A stretch of 64,000 nt of DNA from Emydura subglobosa (GCA_007922225.1 ML679989.1:17673974-17737973); one strand, 5' to 3'; numbered from the stretch's first letter, positions 37,738-49,704 are shown. Notes: generated by a model from the letters alone, not told the origin. A program made the numbers and translations.

Positions 37738-38700
37738 AGTTTTTTGGGTTGTTTTTTTTTAGCGTAGTTAGCTCCTTCCATAGCAAAGAACACACTGCTG
37801 CTCCCCTGCAACCATCTCCGCTCTCATACAAGTCAGCTCCTGCTCTCACGAGATGGCTTGCGCCAGGGTCTTTCCAAGTGACAAAACATGTCTCCTTCAG
37901 CTCCCGCCAGCACTCACTGAGCTGGATTTGTAGCATGAGGTTTTTAGCCTGGAAACTGTCCACAGAGGTGGCCTTCTCCTCTGATTTACCCCAGTCTATC
38001 ACTGTGTGGGTCTGCTGTGTAGACATAGAAACCAGGACTGATACTGCAGCCTCTGGCTTGAGTCCTGTCTCAGTGTTCAGACCTTGGGATACATAGCCTA
38101 GTGTTGAATCACCAACTCTCCCAGCAGAATGGTCTTTTTGGAGACCTGAAGTATTAATCAGCTCCCTTGTGTTAACATCAGCCTCTCGGTGCTCTGCCTC
38201 TGTGCTCATCTTCTCATTTGTCTGCACGGGGTTTCCAGAGCATTCTTCTTTGTGCTTCTGAAGTTGTTTTTTCCCACAACATGGCTTCTGCCAAGGGGTG
38301 CTGTGCTCTGACCTTCTTGGCCCTAGTTTCCTGCCCCTTTCCCAACTCAATGATTTGCAGGTCTAGCTTCTGGACGTCACCTACAACCTTTTGACAAATG
38401 AGGAGCTACTACACCTCCTTCCCTGTCTTCCAGGCAGGCAATCTCTTTCTTCCAAGGCCTTTGTTCCACTCAGCTCCTTCAGCCTCTGCTTTTTGAAGTG
38501 GCTTTTCTTAGTCTCACCAGCTTCAGCCTGGCATTGAGGCTCAGTCTCTGATGCAGTTCTTCTTGCAGCAACAGGATAGATCGAGGGAGTCCTCTCCCAT
38601 CAGAATGTTCCGTTGGTCAGTTTTCAGAGAATTATCCTGGGAGGCATGGAAGACTCATTTTCAAATGCTTTCTGTTCATGAGGTTTGCATGGGGGAGATT
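37738..38700 (-). pseudogene. Possible decayed retrocopy of an unidentified, possibly coiled-coil, gene
   Basis: The minus strand has a 204-codon open stretch (38350 to 37736) without an ATG start. It ends in an A-rich run (complement of 37739-37760). Upstream at about 38590-38360, overlapping frames keep reading as charged, leucine-rich, helix-like peptide (for example L-Q-E-E-L-H-Q-R-L). Alternating open frames and an A-rich end suggest a frameshifted processed copy. I recognise no family and could not locate flanking target duplications. A chance open frame is the alternative. Confidence 0.3.
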
Positions 38701-38759
38701 GAACCTGGGTCTTTCCCACATCTTGGATGAGTTCTCTAACCATTGGGCTTAAAGCAATA

Positions 38760-39730
38760 AGAGAACCACCCCCATTACAAGGGGGCAGGGCTTAGCACAC
38801 CCCCCACTCTGGTCAGCATCTCCCATTGGCTAGCTCAGACACCTACCACCATGAGAGGGGCAGGGCTTGGCATACACACTTCTGGTTGGCATCTTCCATT
38901 TGCACACATCCCTTGCTGCTGTTGCCAAGCTTAGGTGCCTATCTCCCTGAGAAGCGTGGGGCTTATCAGCTCTGATTGACATGTCCCATTGGCAGGCTTA
39001 AGTGGCCCATGCCTAGAGCGCTGGCTTTTGTGGATCACTCTCTCCATTCACTGTATAGGGCACCTATGTGCCTACTTCAGGCTTTGTGGATCGGTGTGTC
39101 GGTCCAGTGATTTTCAAGGTTCCTAAAAATTAGGTATTGCAATGCTGAGCTTCATAACAGCTAAGTCCTTTTGTGGATCTAACCCTACATGACTACTGTG
39201 CAGTCTCCTTTTTTAACAGCTCCCTTCTTTCTTGCTAGTTCAGCGCACCCACCAGCTCTTTTTCAGCTTCGGTTATTACCACAGAGGGTTTTTTGGTGGG
39301 TTTTTTTATTCCTTTGGTTATTTACTTTTTGCATTTTCCCACTAGCCTTCTTAATTTCCATCTTACATTCTACCTGTCAGAGTCTATGCACCTCTCTCAA
39401 ACGTGACACATGTTACACATAGGGTGACGCATGTGCAGGCCTCACACACCCTTTCCTGCAATCAGCCAGGCTGCAGGAGCAGAGCAGGTTTTTTCCTGTA
39501 ATTTCTCCTCCAGCATGTGAGGATAGGGGTTTTATTTCCTTGCCGACTTCTGTGGTAAAACATCCTTAAGTAACCTCCATGCTGAGTAAAGATTTTAATT
39601 TCCTCATGTTTGACTTTAGTTTCCCTTTTAATGAGCTTCCTTCTTTAGTCTTTAGAAAGTGGGATATAAAAACTAATGTCACACTGCTGGTTTTGGTATG
39701 AGCTGTCCCATGAGGACGTTAGCCATAATT
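38760..39730. other. Intergenic; no gene recognised
   Basis: There are a few CCATTGGC / CCCATTGGCTAGC-like recurring phrases at about 38820-39000 (tandem-like, degenerate). Nothing coding is supported. Confidence 0.45.
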
Positions 39731-39734
39731 ATGT

Positions 39735-39892
39735 ACTCTTGACTGTTAGTAAAAGGCTAAACTATAGTTACTACTTCAACCAACTCCTGTATATTACTTA
39801 GTTAAGACTAGCCTCTCGTCTTGTGTTACCTAGAGCGAGGTGTTGCAAGAAGTCATTATGCGGTAAAGACATTTCTCCTTTTTTTATTTTAT
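39735..39892. repeat. Diverged duplicated block, left copy (continues at 40343-40540)
   Basis: It matches 41550-41850 in order: CTGTATATTACTTAG, CTTGTGT(T/C)(A/C)CCTAGAGC, TGTT(G/C)CAAGAAGT(C/T)ATTA, then, after the LTR, A(T/C)ATTTCATCAG(T/C)TG and ATCCTGAT(T/C)C(T/C)(A/G)GTAGTA. The LTR at 39898 interrupts only this copy. Confidence 0.65.
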
Positions 39893-39897
39893 CCCAG

Positions 39898-40337
39898 TGT
39901 GATGGGATGAACTTGCCCCACACTGGAGATGAAGGGGTTAAGCCAATACTACGGCAGGAGAAGCCACACCCTCCGCACTTACTGGGCATGCTCCAACTGC
40001 TGCAGCAGTATAAAGGGGAGCAGCTCAGCAGACTGGCCTGCAGGCCGCTATGCCTGCCACAGGAGTTGGTGGCCAAGTCATTGATAGGGCCCTGGGCCAT
40101 GGCCTGGTAGAGAAGGAAGGGTCCAGGCCCTCCTATCCTGGCCACCCACCGGTGGTGGCCTTTCCTCCTTTCTGCTGCACTGGCTACTAGGCCGCCTGGC
40201 CCCTGAACACAAGCTACTGACACTGGTTGCTACGTGAGGACTGCCATGGACTCTAGTTGCTAGGTCGCCTGGCCCTGACCGTGAGGCTCCCTGCCTTACC
40301 CCCGTCTGGAGTGGTGGGATCCATGAGCCCTGTGACA
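39898..40337 (+). mobile_element. Solo LTR, 440 bp, with 5-bp target duplication CCCAG
   Basis: The element starts TGTGATGGGATG and ends CCCTGTGACA. CCCAG flanks it on both sides (39893-39897 and 40338-40342). A TATA-like GTATAAAGGGG lies at about 40008-40018, compatible with an LTR promoter on the + strand. There are no internal genes. The family is not identified. The diverged duplicate at about 41650 is an empty site. Confidence 0.75.
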
Positions 40338-40544
40338 CCCAGTGTGATATTTCATCAGTTGATATGTGAATCGGTGAAGTCTCACATTACTGCTGTTTTA
40401 TCCAATGGGTATTACAATACCCACGTCTTACTAGTTTGCCTATTTGATTTCCCTTTATACTTTGAACTTACTGTCGTATCCTGATTCTAGTAGTACACCC
40501 TTACTAGCATTTGTATTTTTCTAACTTGGGTTGTATAGACATTA

Positions 40545-41543
40545 TTCCTTGGGGAATTCTGTGCCAAAAAATTAAAAATTCTGCACACAATATTTTAAAA
40601 TTTTACAAAATTCTACATATTTTGTCAAAAATAACACAATATAATCATGCCAGTTTCATTATTTTGGTAGTTTATTTCGAAACACCTGTCATCAAGTATG
40701 TCTGTAACACTACAGACAACAAAAAAGATTCAGGAAATGTTTCTGACAAATAGATTCTTTACGAGGTATATTAATACAAAACTTTGAGTAATACTTCATT
40801 TAAATTACAATACATAAATGTATTTCCCACACCCCTCAGAAGCAGTGCGAAGGATTGGGGGGAATTAGGTGTAATGGAGGAGCTGAGGGAGAGGGAAGTC
40901 ATTGCTGGGAACAAGCCTGGAATTGAACCTGGAGGTTTGTTGGGTGTGGGTGGGAGAAATATGGACCAGGTTTCTTTGTGTGTGTGGGAGGAATTGTTAG
41001 GGGGTTGGGGAGCCTCCCCCTGCAGACCCTGGATGACTGGCTTCCATTCAGTGAGGCACATTTGCCCCATCCCCATGTGTCCCTGCACCCCCACTCCACC
41101 AACCGTTGTCACTGTCTCCATGTGTCCCTGCACCCCTACTCAGCTACCTGCTGCCCCATCCCCATGTGGCCCTGCCCTCCATTCCATTCAGTCCCTGCCT
41201 CAATCTGTCCCCCCCATTAGCCTTTCTAAACCCCAGTCTATGTGACCTCCCTCAGCAGCCCCGTGTGCCCGCTCTATCCGTCTCCTACCCCTTATCCCAT
41301 CACTCCTCACCTGGCCCCGCAGGTATGTCGCTGTGAGAAAAGCAGCCTCTGCTCTATTCCTATTGGCTGTTGGCTGCTACGGTGAGCCGGCTGCCCTCCG
41401 TTCTGGTGCCACATCAGCCCCTGGTGGGTGAAAGGTGTAACTGAAGCGCATCTCTTGCAGAATGTATTTTCTGCGGAGAAAAAATAATCTGCAGGGGACA
41501 TGAATTCTGTGCATGTGCAGTGGAACAGAATTCCCCCAGGAGT
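40545..41543. mobile_element. About 1-kb non-autonomous element with inverted ends
   Basis: The left end CCTTGGGGAATTCTGTGCC matches the reverse complement of the right end GGAACAGAATTCCCCCAGG. The AT-rich left third and the C-rich right part (CCCCATCCCCATGTGTCCCT-like tandem phrases at 41060-41180) are typical of a repeat I know from turtle genomes. No transposase frame. The superfamily and the exact target duplication are unresolved (ATTATT / ACTATT at the edges are only similar). Confidence 0.65.
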
Positions 41544-41549
41544 CACTAT

Positions 41550-41850
41550 TTCAACTAATGCCTGTATATGTATATTACTTAGCTCTTGTGTCCCCTAGAG
41601 CCAGATGTTCCAAGAAGTTATTAAAATTGTTGAGAAATTTCTTCTCTAGACTGTGTCACAATATAACATTTCATCAGCTGCTATGTGCGTAGGTGAAGCC
41701 ATCCTTTATCACTGTCTTAGTAGATATTGTTGATGTTTCTTTCATCTTTCTCAGTATTATGCAGTTACTATCCTGATCCTGGTAGTATAAATCCATTAGT
41801 GTTTCTCTTCTTTTGATTTAAGTTTCATATCCATACAGATACTGTTGTAC
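41550..41850. repeat. Diverged duplicated block, right copy
   Basis: This is the partner of 39735-39892 plus 40343-40540. It lacks the LTR and therefore gives the pre-insertion arrangement. Confidence 0.65.
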
Positions 41851-42885
41851 TTTATGGTCCTGTCTACTAAGAAATTTTATCTCACTACATTCTGTGGAAT
41901 TTTTCAGGTATCCTAACCTCTATGAGTTAATCTGTCCTTCTCAGGTATCACAGTATCTCATTTTGTTTTGTTATCCCATCGTGCTTCAGAAATAACTGTT
42001 AGTGTATATCAAGGTTCTCTTCCATTGTCAGACTGCTCTGGTGAGGTGAGGGTTAAAGAGCTACTCTGGGCCCAAGAGGACATGCCTCCTCTTACCGCTG
42101 CTGGACATGCTCCCAGTGAAGATAGCGACTCATCTCAGTCTGGGCTGACCATGGAGGAGAGCAGTTGTGTGCAGCAACTTCCTGCCAGGAAGCCACCAGG
42201 GCTCCACACCACCAAGATGGAGCCTCATAGCCAACCTGCTGGAAGCCTATTGACGGTGGGAGCCGAGGGTGATGACTTGCTAGGGCCAGCATAAGAGACT
42301 CTTGACATTATCAGAGGAGAACGCAGGAGGGACCTCAAGTCCAACCCACGATGATGTCAGAGGGACTGGAACAAGGGTAGGAAGTGACCCAGGTAGTGCA
42401 GTTTGGGGTACCAGGCCCTGAGCCCTGTGCAAGTGTCCTGTTTTAAAGAGCCCTGGGCTGGAATCGGGTAGAGTTGGGTGGGCCTGGGCTCCCCTACCAA
42501 CCCGCACTCTCACTAATGGGCGACACTACCCCAAACTTATCGGGAAATAACATTGCATCTGAACTAAGGTTTGGGACTAGACCTGTGAAGCACAGCAACA
42601 TAGAAGATAGAGCTGAAGGGCTGTCTCTTCCCATACCTGCGAGAAAGACTTTTCCCTTTCTAGCACCTTGGCTCAGCTTGTAAACTGCCAGATGAGACCA
42701 AGGTAGATACTTGCCCTGCTGAATCAGAAGGAAATAGAGAGGCCCAATCTGTCTCCCACTGAAGCCAATTGCAATTGCCCCAGTGACTTCCATAGGTGAA
42801 GGATTAAGCCTGTATCAGCTAAAATCAGTGATAATTTCCCTCACAAGGCTCACCTAGCCCTAATTGCTGCCTTTGTTCTGATCAT
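41851..42885. other. Intergenic; no gene recognised
   Basis: The G/C-rich stretch at about 42030-42300 resembles repeat DNA, but I could not define its ends. No exon-like features seen. Confidence 0.45.
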
Positions 42886-42889
42886 TTAC

Positions 42890-43425
42890 TATATTAACAG
42901 ACTGCAAAATTCAGATAATAAAATATCCCTGCCCTTCCTGCTGGAGGAAAGAGAAAGGTGTTGGGTCAGCAAATGCCACTGAACTAGAAATGTGAGCTTG
43001 CTCATTTTTTTCTGCAGATGCTTCACTTTTCTCTTCATGATATTCACACTTCCCTTAGTATGACTTTCACTTCCCTTGATCTGATTCACACTCCCCTTTA
43101 AGCCAATGGCAGGTGAGTGTGCATAGCAGAGGGCAGTATTTGAGACCAGATTTACAAGCTGGGATGTCAAAGTAAGCCATTTAAATATGAGATTCATGCA
43201 CTTCAGTAGGATTTAGCATCTATGGCCAGATTTTCAAAGGTATTTCAGATCAGAGGATGTATCTAGATGCCCAGTAAGATTTTTGAAAGCACCCAGGTGC
43301 CTAAATCTGTGGGAGTTAGATGCCTTGCACTTTTGAAAATCCCACTACATGCCTATCTGCACCTGAAGATGCCTAAATAACTTTGAAATTCTAGCCCCTC
43401 TATCCTAATGTAAATACATTCCTAG
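42890..43425. repeat. Segmental duplicate, left copy part 1
   Basis: It is collinear with 49800-50180. Examples: ATAAAATA(T)CCCT(T)GCCCTT(C/T)C, TGGGTCAGC(A/T)AATGCCA, TATTCACACTTCCCT and TTTAAGCCA(A/G)T. The LTR and CR1 separate it from part 2 (46865-47700). Confidence 0.75.
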
Positions 43426-43674
43426 TGTGACAGGGTCAGACCAGATGGCTACCTGGGAGAATGCTAGCAGGCCAATATATCAGCCCCAGGCTCAGCAAGT
43501 CCCTTTTCCCCTGGTTGCTGAGCAGGGGTTACTCCAGGTTAATTAACACATTTGGAGCCAATCAAAGTCCCCCCTAGGACTTGTTAAAAGCCTCCCCTGC
43601 AGAGAAAGGGTGTGGCTGGAGTTGTGAGAGCGAGGCCTAAGGGAAGAAACCCTGCCAGAAGGGAAAGATTGAAC

Positions 43675-46506
43675 TGGACATTTCATAGAATCATAGAGTT
43701 GGAAGGGACCTCAGGAGGTCATCTAGTCCAACCCCCTGCTCAAAGCAGGACTAACCTCAGCTATATCATCCCAACCAGGGCTTTGTCAAGCCTCAGCTTA
43801 AAAACCTGTAAGGATGGAGATTCCACCACCTCCCTAGGTTACCCATTCCAATGCTTCACCACCCTCCTAGTAAAAAACTTTTTCCTAATGTCCAACCTAG
43901 ACCTCCCCCCCTGCAACTTGAGACCGTTGCTCCTTGTTCTGTCATCTGCCACCACCGAGAACAGCCTAGCCCCATCCTCCCTGGAACCCCCTTTCAGGTA
44001 GTTAAAAGCTGCTATCAAATCCCCCCTCACTCTTCTCTTTTGCAGACTAAACAAGCCCAGTTCCCTCAGCCTCTCCTCATAAGTCCTGTGCTCCAGCCCC
44101 CTAATCATTTTGGTTGCCCTCCGCTGCACTCTCTCCAAATTGTCCACATCTTTTTTGTAGTGGGGGGCCCAAAACTGGACACAGTATTCTAAATGCGGCC
44201 TCACCAATGCCGAATAAAGGGGAATAATCACTTCCCGTGACCTGCTGGCAATGCCCCTCCTAATGCAGCCCAATATTCCATTAGCCTTCTTGACAACCAG
44301 GGCACACTGCTGACTCATATCCAGATTTTTATCCACCGTTACCCCCAGGTCCTTTTCTGCAGAGCTGCTGCCCAGCTCGTCGGTCCCCAGTCTATAGCTG
44401 TGCATGGGATTCTTCCTTCCTAAGTGGAGGACTCTGCACTTGTCCTTGTTGAACCTCATTAGATTTCTTTTGGCCCAATCCTCCAGTTTGTTTAGGTCAC
44501 TCTGTATCCTATCCCTACCCTCCAGGGTATCTACCACTCCCCCCAGCTTAGTGTCGTCCGCAAACTTGCTGAGGGTGCAATCTACCCCATCCTCCAGATC
44601 ATTAATAAAGATGTTGAACAAAACCGGCCCCAGGACAGACCCCTGGGGAACTCCACTTGTGACCGGTTGCCAGCTAGACATGGAGCCATTGATCACTACT
44701 TGTTGAGCCCTATGCTCTAGCCAGTTCTCGATCCATTTTATAGTCCATTCATCCAACCCATACTTCTTTAACTTGCTGATAAGAATACTGTGCGAGACAG
44801 TATCAAAAGCTTTGCTAAAGTCAAGGTATATCACATCCACCGCCTTCCCTACATCCACAGAGCCAGTCACCTCATCATAGAAAGCAATCAGGTTGGTCAG
44901 GCATGACTTTCCCTTGGTGAATCCGTGTTGACTGTTCCTGATCACCTTCCTCTCCTCCAAGTGCCTTAAAATGGATTCCTTAAGGACCTGCTCCATGATT
45001 TTTCCAGGGATTGAAGTGAGGCTGACCGGTCTGTAATTCCCTGGATCCTCTTTCCTCCCTTTTTTGAAGATGGGCACTATATTTGCTTTTTTCCAGTCCT
45101 CAGGGACCTCCCCCTGTTGCCACGAGCTTTCAAAGATAATAGCCAATGGCTCTGAAATCACCTCAGCCAACTCCCTCAGCACCCTCGGGTGCATTGCATC
45201 CGGCCCCATGGACTTGTGTATGTCCAATACTTCTAAATAGTCTTGGACCCGTTCCTTCAGCACTGTGGGATGTTTGCCTCCTTCCCATTCTGTGTCACCC
45301 AGTACAGCAGTCTGGGAGCTGATCTTGTCTGTGAAGACAGAGGCAAAAAAGGCATTGAGTACCTCAGCTTTCTCCACATCCTCCGTCACTAGGTCGCCCC
45401 CCTCATTCTTTAAGGGGCCCACTCTTTCCCGAATCTTCCTCTTGTTGGCAACATGCCTGTAGAAACCCTTCTTGTTCCCCTTCACGTCCCTTGCTAGCTG
45501 CAACTCCAATTGCGCTTTGGCCTTTCTGATTTCATTCCTGCACGTTCGAGCAGTGTTTATATAATCCTCCCTAGTCACCTGACCAAGCTTCCACTTCTTG
45601 TAAGCTTCTTTTTTGCGTTTAAGTTTGCCAAGGACATCTTTGTTAAGCCAAGCTGGACGCCTACCATATTTGCTATTCTTTCCGCACATCGGGATGGTTT
45701 GCTCTTGTGCCCTCAATAAGGTCTCTTTAAAAAACAGCCAGCTCTCTTGGGTTCCTTTCCCCCTCATATTAGCCTCCCAGGGAATCCTGCTCATCAGTTC
45801 CCTGAGGGAGTCAAAGTCCGCTTTTCTGAAGTCCATGGTCCGTATCCTGCTGCTCTCCTTCCTTCCTTTCGTCAGGATCCTGAACTCGACCATCTCATGG
45901 TCACTGCTGCCTAGGTTGCCACCCACTTCTACTTCCCCTACCAAATCTTCCCTGTTTGTGAGCAGCAGGTCAAGAAAAGCACGGCCCCTAGTTGGTTGCT
46001 CCAGCACTTGCACCAGGAAATTGTCTGCAACACTCTCCAAAAACTTCCTGGATTGTTTGTGCTCTGCTGTATTGCTCTCCCAGCAGATGTCAGGGTGATT
46101 GAAGTCTCCCATGAGAATCAGGCCCTGTGAACTGGAAACTTTCCCTAGTTGAGCAAAGAAAGCCTCATCCACCTCATCCTCCTGGTCTGGTGGTCTGTAA
46201 CAGACACCCACCAGGACATCACGCTTATTGTTCTTGCTTCTAAGCTTAACCCAGAGACACTCAACTGACTTATCTCCAGTTTCATACTGGAGCTCAGAGC
46301 AGTCATAGTGCTCTCTTACATACAGTGCAACTCCTCCCCCCTTTCGCCCCTGCCTGTCCTTCCTGAACAGTTTATACCCATCCATGACAGCGCTCCAATC
46401 GTTTGGTTTGGGCACCACCACCACGCCCAGGGGTCTGTCAGGGGTGAAGATCCTTCCCTGGCAAGGAGATCAGGAAGGACCCCTGTTTGAGCAGGATGTG
46501 GACATT
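43675..46506 (-). mobile_element. CR1 LINE, 5'-truncated, minus strand, with 8-bp target duplication TGGACATT
   Basis: TGGACATT occurs at 43675-43682 and 46499-46506, on either side of the element. The 3' end (at 43683) carries the CR1-style TCATAGAATCATAGAG terminal motif followed by the turtle-like GGAAGGGACCTCAGGAGGTC phrase. The 5' end falls inside the endonuclease region, so the copy is truncated and cannot be autonomous. It is nested in the LTR 43426-46860. Confidence 0.9.
43836..46424 (-). pseudogene. CR1 ORF2 remnant: partial endonuclease plus complete reverse transcriptase
   Basis: One open frame of about 860 codons covers the later part of the AP-type endonuclease ([21 protein letters not shown]), then the reverse transcriptase ([44 protein letters not shown], and the catalytic FADD at S-K-F-A-D-D-T-K-L) and the C-terminal CR1 region ending H-W-N-G. 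It stops at a TAA where related copies usually continue L-P-R-E-V-V for about 28 more residues, so one base change probably created this stop. There is no ATG at the start, and the frame is closed by a TGA just upstream (complement of 46470-46472). Its long intactness implies a fairly young insertion. Confidence 0.88.
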
Positions 46507-46864
46507 AAGTCAAGGGGCACCGGAAAGTAACCCAGGGAAGCCAGCAGCTTTCCTGAAGCCACAGTGTGAGGCTGCAACTTGTAGGGTCCCTGGGTTGGGG
46601 CCCGGAGTCGAGGGTGGGACTGAGCCCCCCCACCCCCCCTAGCTATTCACTGGAGGGACAAGAGCCCCAGCGAAGAGGCAAGGGCCTGTGAGAACAAGAG
46701 AAAGAATCGGGAGCCAGCAGGGAGCGGCCATCTTAGAGAGGCTGTGTTACCCTCCTCCACCACTAGAGGGTGGAAGAACACTAAGGGGTGAAGCCGTTCC
46801 CTGACCTACCACTGGAAGGAAGCGCTGGACCCACCGAGGTAGAGGAAGAGCTTTGCCACACTAG

Positions 46865-47700
46865 GGACCTCAGGTGCCAAGACTTAGGCACCCAGACTTG
46901 AAATTTTGACTCTTGACCACTAGTAATTTTGCTGTTTTGGAAAGTCCTTGGCACAACATTTCACAATTTTTACTTCAGCAAAGTTTGCAGAAAATCTCTC
47001 ATTTTTCTGAAATTTCACAAAATGGTCCTGCACAATTCCCCCCTCTCTGGTGGGTGAATGTGTTGGTCTGTGTCCGTACTGGGCAATTTTTTTTATAGTT
47101 TATGTTGAACCTTGGAGTTCACCGATATTTCAGAATCTGCCTGATGGTGATGGCCAGAGAATTAGTTTTACCCGGGTTAATAACTAGACTAATGCATGCT
47201 GCTTCTTGCCCCAACCAGATGGGTCACCGGCTGCAGCGATTACCAAACTGGGCCAACAAGTCAATGTCATCTTGCTGTCAAAGCGGAATGGTGCTAAGTT
47301 CAATGCCGCCAACAACCGCTCCTTGCGCTCATCAACTGATCAACACCAATACTGAACAACGATGAGGACAGAACCCAGCCTCCCAACTCCCACGGAGATA
47401 GGAAACCAGGCAGTGTGTCTGTCATTGACTTGAACACAGCGCTTCCATTCTAGAGCTCTTCTATCAATGACTTACACAATGACTTGACAACATTCCCAAG
47501 TCAAACCCATTCCTCCTTAGCTTTTGCTCTCAACAAATGTGCCTTTGGAGATTCAAATTGCAGCTTCACTTTGGACCCATCTATGATCTTCATTAAAACC
47601 AAGCTTTACATTTGGTATCTAGTTTAGGTGCGCTTGGCTAACAGCATCTTACCATACGGGTCACCGAGCCCAGTCTCTGAACCACCAGCTCAGATCACAG
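46865..47700. repeat. Segmental duplicate, left copy part 2
   Basis: It matches 50190-50860: CACAA(C/A)(A/T)TT...TTTTTACTTC(A/T)GCA, TGGTGGGTGAATG / AGTGGGTGAATC, GTGTCC(G/A)TAC(T/C)GGG, GTTTATGTTGAA and GAGCTAACAGCATCTT / GGCTAACAGCATCTT. It also contains unique sequence (47150-47420). Confidence 0.65.
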
Positions 47701-49300
47701 CATTTCTACAGCCTCTTTCTTCTGAGTTCATGCTCCCTGGTAGAAGATGATACGGTGATTCCAGCAGCAATCCTTTCTCCTCCAGCTGCAGCTTCTGCCA
47801 CTCCAGGTCCTGTTGGTTCGAGGAACCTGGTCTGAATGGGGCATAGTCTCAGCTCTGGTCACTGCATACACCCCTGTCATCATCCTCCTTGCTTCCCTCT
47901 GGGCATTTGTCCTCTACACAGCCTCCCCTTCCTGCTGGTCCATCCTGGCCTCTGTCTCTGTCTAAGGAGTGTTTGCATGCTGGGAATGCTGGCCCACTTG
48001 AGCACCTCAATGTTGCTGACTCTGTCTCTCCCGGAGACTCCAGAAATGTGACAAAGACACAGCATATGAAAGCTGTTGAGCTTTAAAAATGATTTGCTTA
48101 CAAAACGAGACAAAAGAGTACAGACGTGTACACATCACTGTAGCTATGCCAGCATGACCCCGTAGTGTAGACACAGCTGACAGCGACAGGGGTTTTTCTG
48201 TCAGTGTAGGAACACCATCTTCACAAACCATGGTAGCTATGTCTCACTTGTAAAGGTGCAGTACACAGAAAGCAGTTACAAAGACCACACTTCCCACACC
48301 CCCCTGCGAGTTATTTTTAAGTTTCTAATAAAAATGTAGCCTTTACTAGGAGCTCTGTGTTTATGATGGTCTATCAAAAGGGACATTTAGCATGTGCCTC
48401 TATTCTCGCTGCTCGTTTGCACTTTGACATTCATCTTCTGTTGGAATCCTTTTCCTTTACATCTTAAAGCCAATCAAAAGCAATGGAACCATTTTTCCTT
48501 TCAGTCATTTCAGTGACATCAGGTTTCCGTGTGTGTCCTTTTCACTTTCTGAACCTTTATATTTGTGACCACAGCTCAGTAGATTCCTCATTTCTTATCC
48601 TTATGACCCCTTTACCTCCGACCACAAAAACTTTCAGATAAAATCTTTCCCCACTTACTATCGTTTCTCTTTATGCATTGTTTTTTGCACAGTCCTGGCG
48701 TATGCCATGTCCTGATACCCTGCCCCTCCTACCGCAGAGTCTGTACTGTAGCTTTTCTGTCTTGGTTCTTCTCCCTGTGTTGCTGCTGCTTTGCTCCCTG
48801 AGCTCTTTGATGTCACTTGTCTGGAGCAGGACTGGGCCCATATCAGACTTAGTGATGTTTTCCCTTCCTGACAAGATTCTCCCAACTCTGATTTTGCCTT
48901 TATTCTGATAAATGTGTGAAGCAAAAAGGATTCTTTCCCCAAGAATCAGGTGGCACAAGATAATACAGAAGAGGTTGATTCATGGCACCGGGCAGACTGC
49001 CTTAAACAGCTTCAAATTCACGGTGTGACAAAGGTTACTTATATACTGGTTTTTTATCACTTAAACAATCAATTTACATTTCTTCTATGTATTCACTTAC
49101 AAATACAGATACTGTTCCACCCAGAAAGAACAGAGGTGATAAAGACAGATACAGAACACACATACAGAGACACCCTGATTACATCAAAGAATCTATGACT
49201 ACATTTGGGCGGGAGTGAAGTCTGGGTGGAGAAGGAGGATCTTTTACAGATAGAAGGGTATGTGTCAGAAGGGGGTGTAAAGAATGTGCTGTTCTCATTG
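47701..49300. other. Intergenic; no gene recognised
   Basis: Besides the TIR-type repeat fragment at 48115-48250 I see no supportable feature. The open frames on both strands at 48.65-48.96 kb have no domain signature. Confidence 0.45.
48115..48250. repeat. DNA-transposon-derived repeat fragment (GTAGTGTAGACA type)
   Basis: It contains CCCGTAGTGTAGACACAGCT and GACAGCGACAGGGGTTTTTC...GTCAGTGTAGG. The same family is seen at 62465-62650 (ACAGAAGGGGTTTTTTCC...ATCAGTGTAGGG). This is a common reptile repeat class. Confidence 0.5.
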
Positions 49301-49329
49301 TGAGGCAGAATCACAGAGTGGGCATCTGG

Positions 49330-49436
49330 CCTTCCGAGTTATCAGGTATTTACATTTGCCATTGTCCTTGGGCTCTGGTATGCCTGCCTGTTAACCCTAA
49401 ATTGGTCCGACCCAGTATGGCCATTCTTATGTTCTT
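49330..49436 (+). repeat. CR1-type LINE 3' end
   Basis: It ends with AAATTGGTCCGACCCAGTATGG-like sequence and CCATTCTTATGTTCTTA, the characteristic 3' tail of a second CR1-related family in turtles. Confidence 0.7.
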
Positions 49437-49704
49437 ACAACCCATTCATAAAGTGAAAGAACATCATTTCACTGACACAGTGACAATGTACCACAAGTGG
49501 ACAGCCCTGATCCTGCGACTGGATAGGTGTGGGAGGAGCTTCATGCCCACAAGGAGCCTTGTTGTCTTCAATGGGACTCCATGCAAACACCAAGGTCCCA
49601 CCCATGCACTGTAGATCTGATTACAGATCAAGGCCTTACAATCACTGCTGTGATTTCTGTGACAAAAACCCTGAGTTTTAAAGTATTTTTGATTTTTAAC
49701 ACGT

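Larger units (their letters stand above)
43426..46860. mobile_element. Solo LTR (about 0.6 kb) interrupted by a CR1 insertion
   Basis: The element begins TGTGACAGGG and ends TTTGCCACA. CTAG flanks it at 43422-43425 and 46861-46864, a 4-bp target duplication. Without the nested CR1 the two pieces are 43426-43682 and 46507-46860. There are no retroviral frames. The paralogous block at about 50165-50200 lacks it. The family is unknown to me. Confidence 0.65.

Noticed and set aside
40784..41245. Pro/His/Cys-rich open frames
   Set aside because: They lie within the C-rich tandem part of the inverted-end element at 40545-41543, so they reflect composition.
45613..46098. 161-codon + strand open frame
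   Set aside because: It is antisense to the CR1 ORF2 reverse transcriptase/endonuclease frame, a shadow of it.
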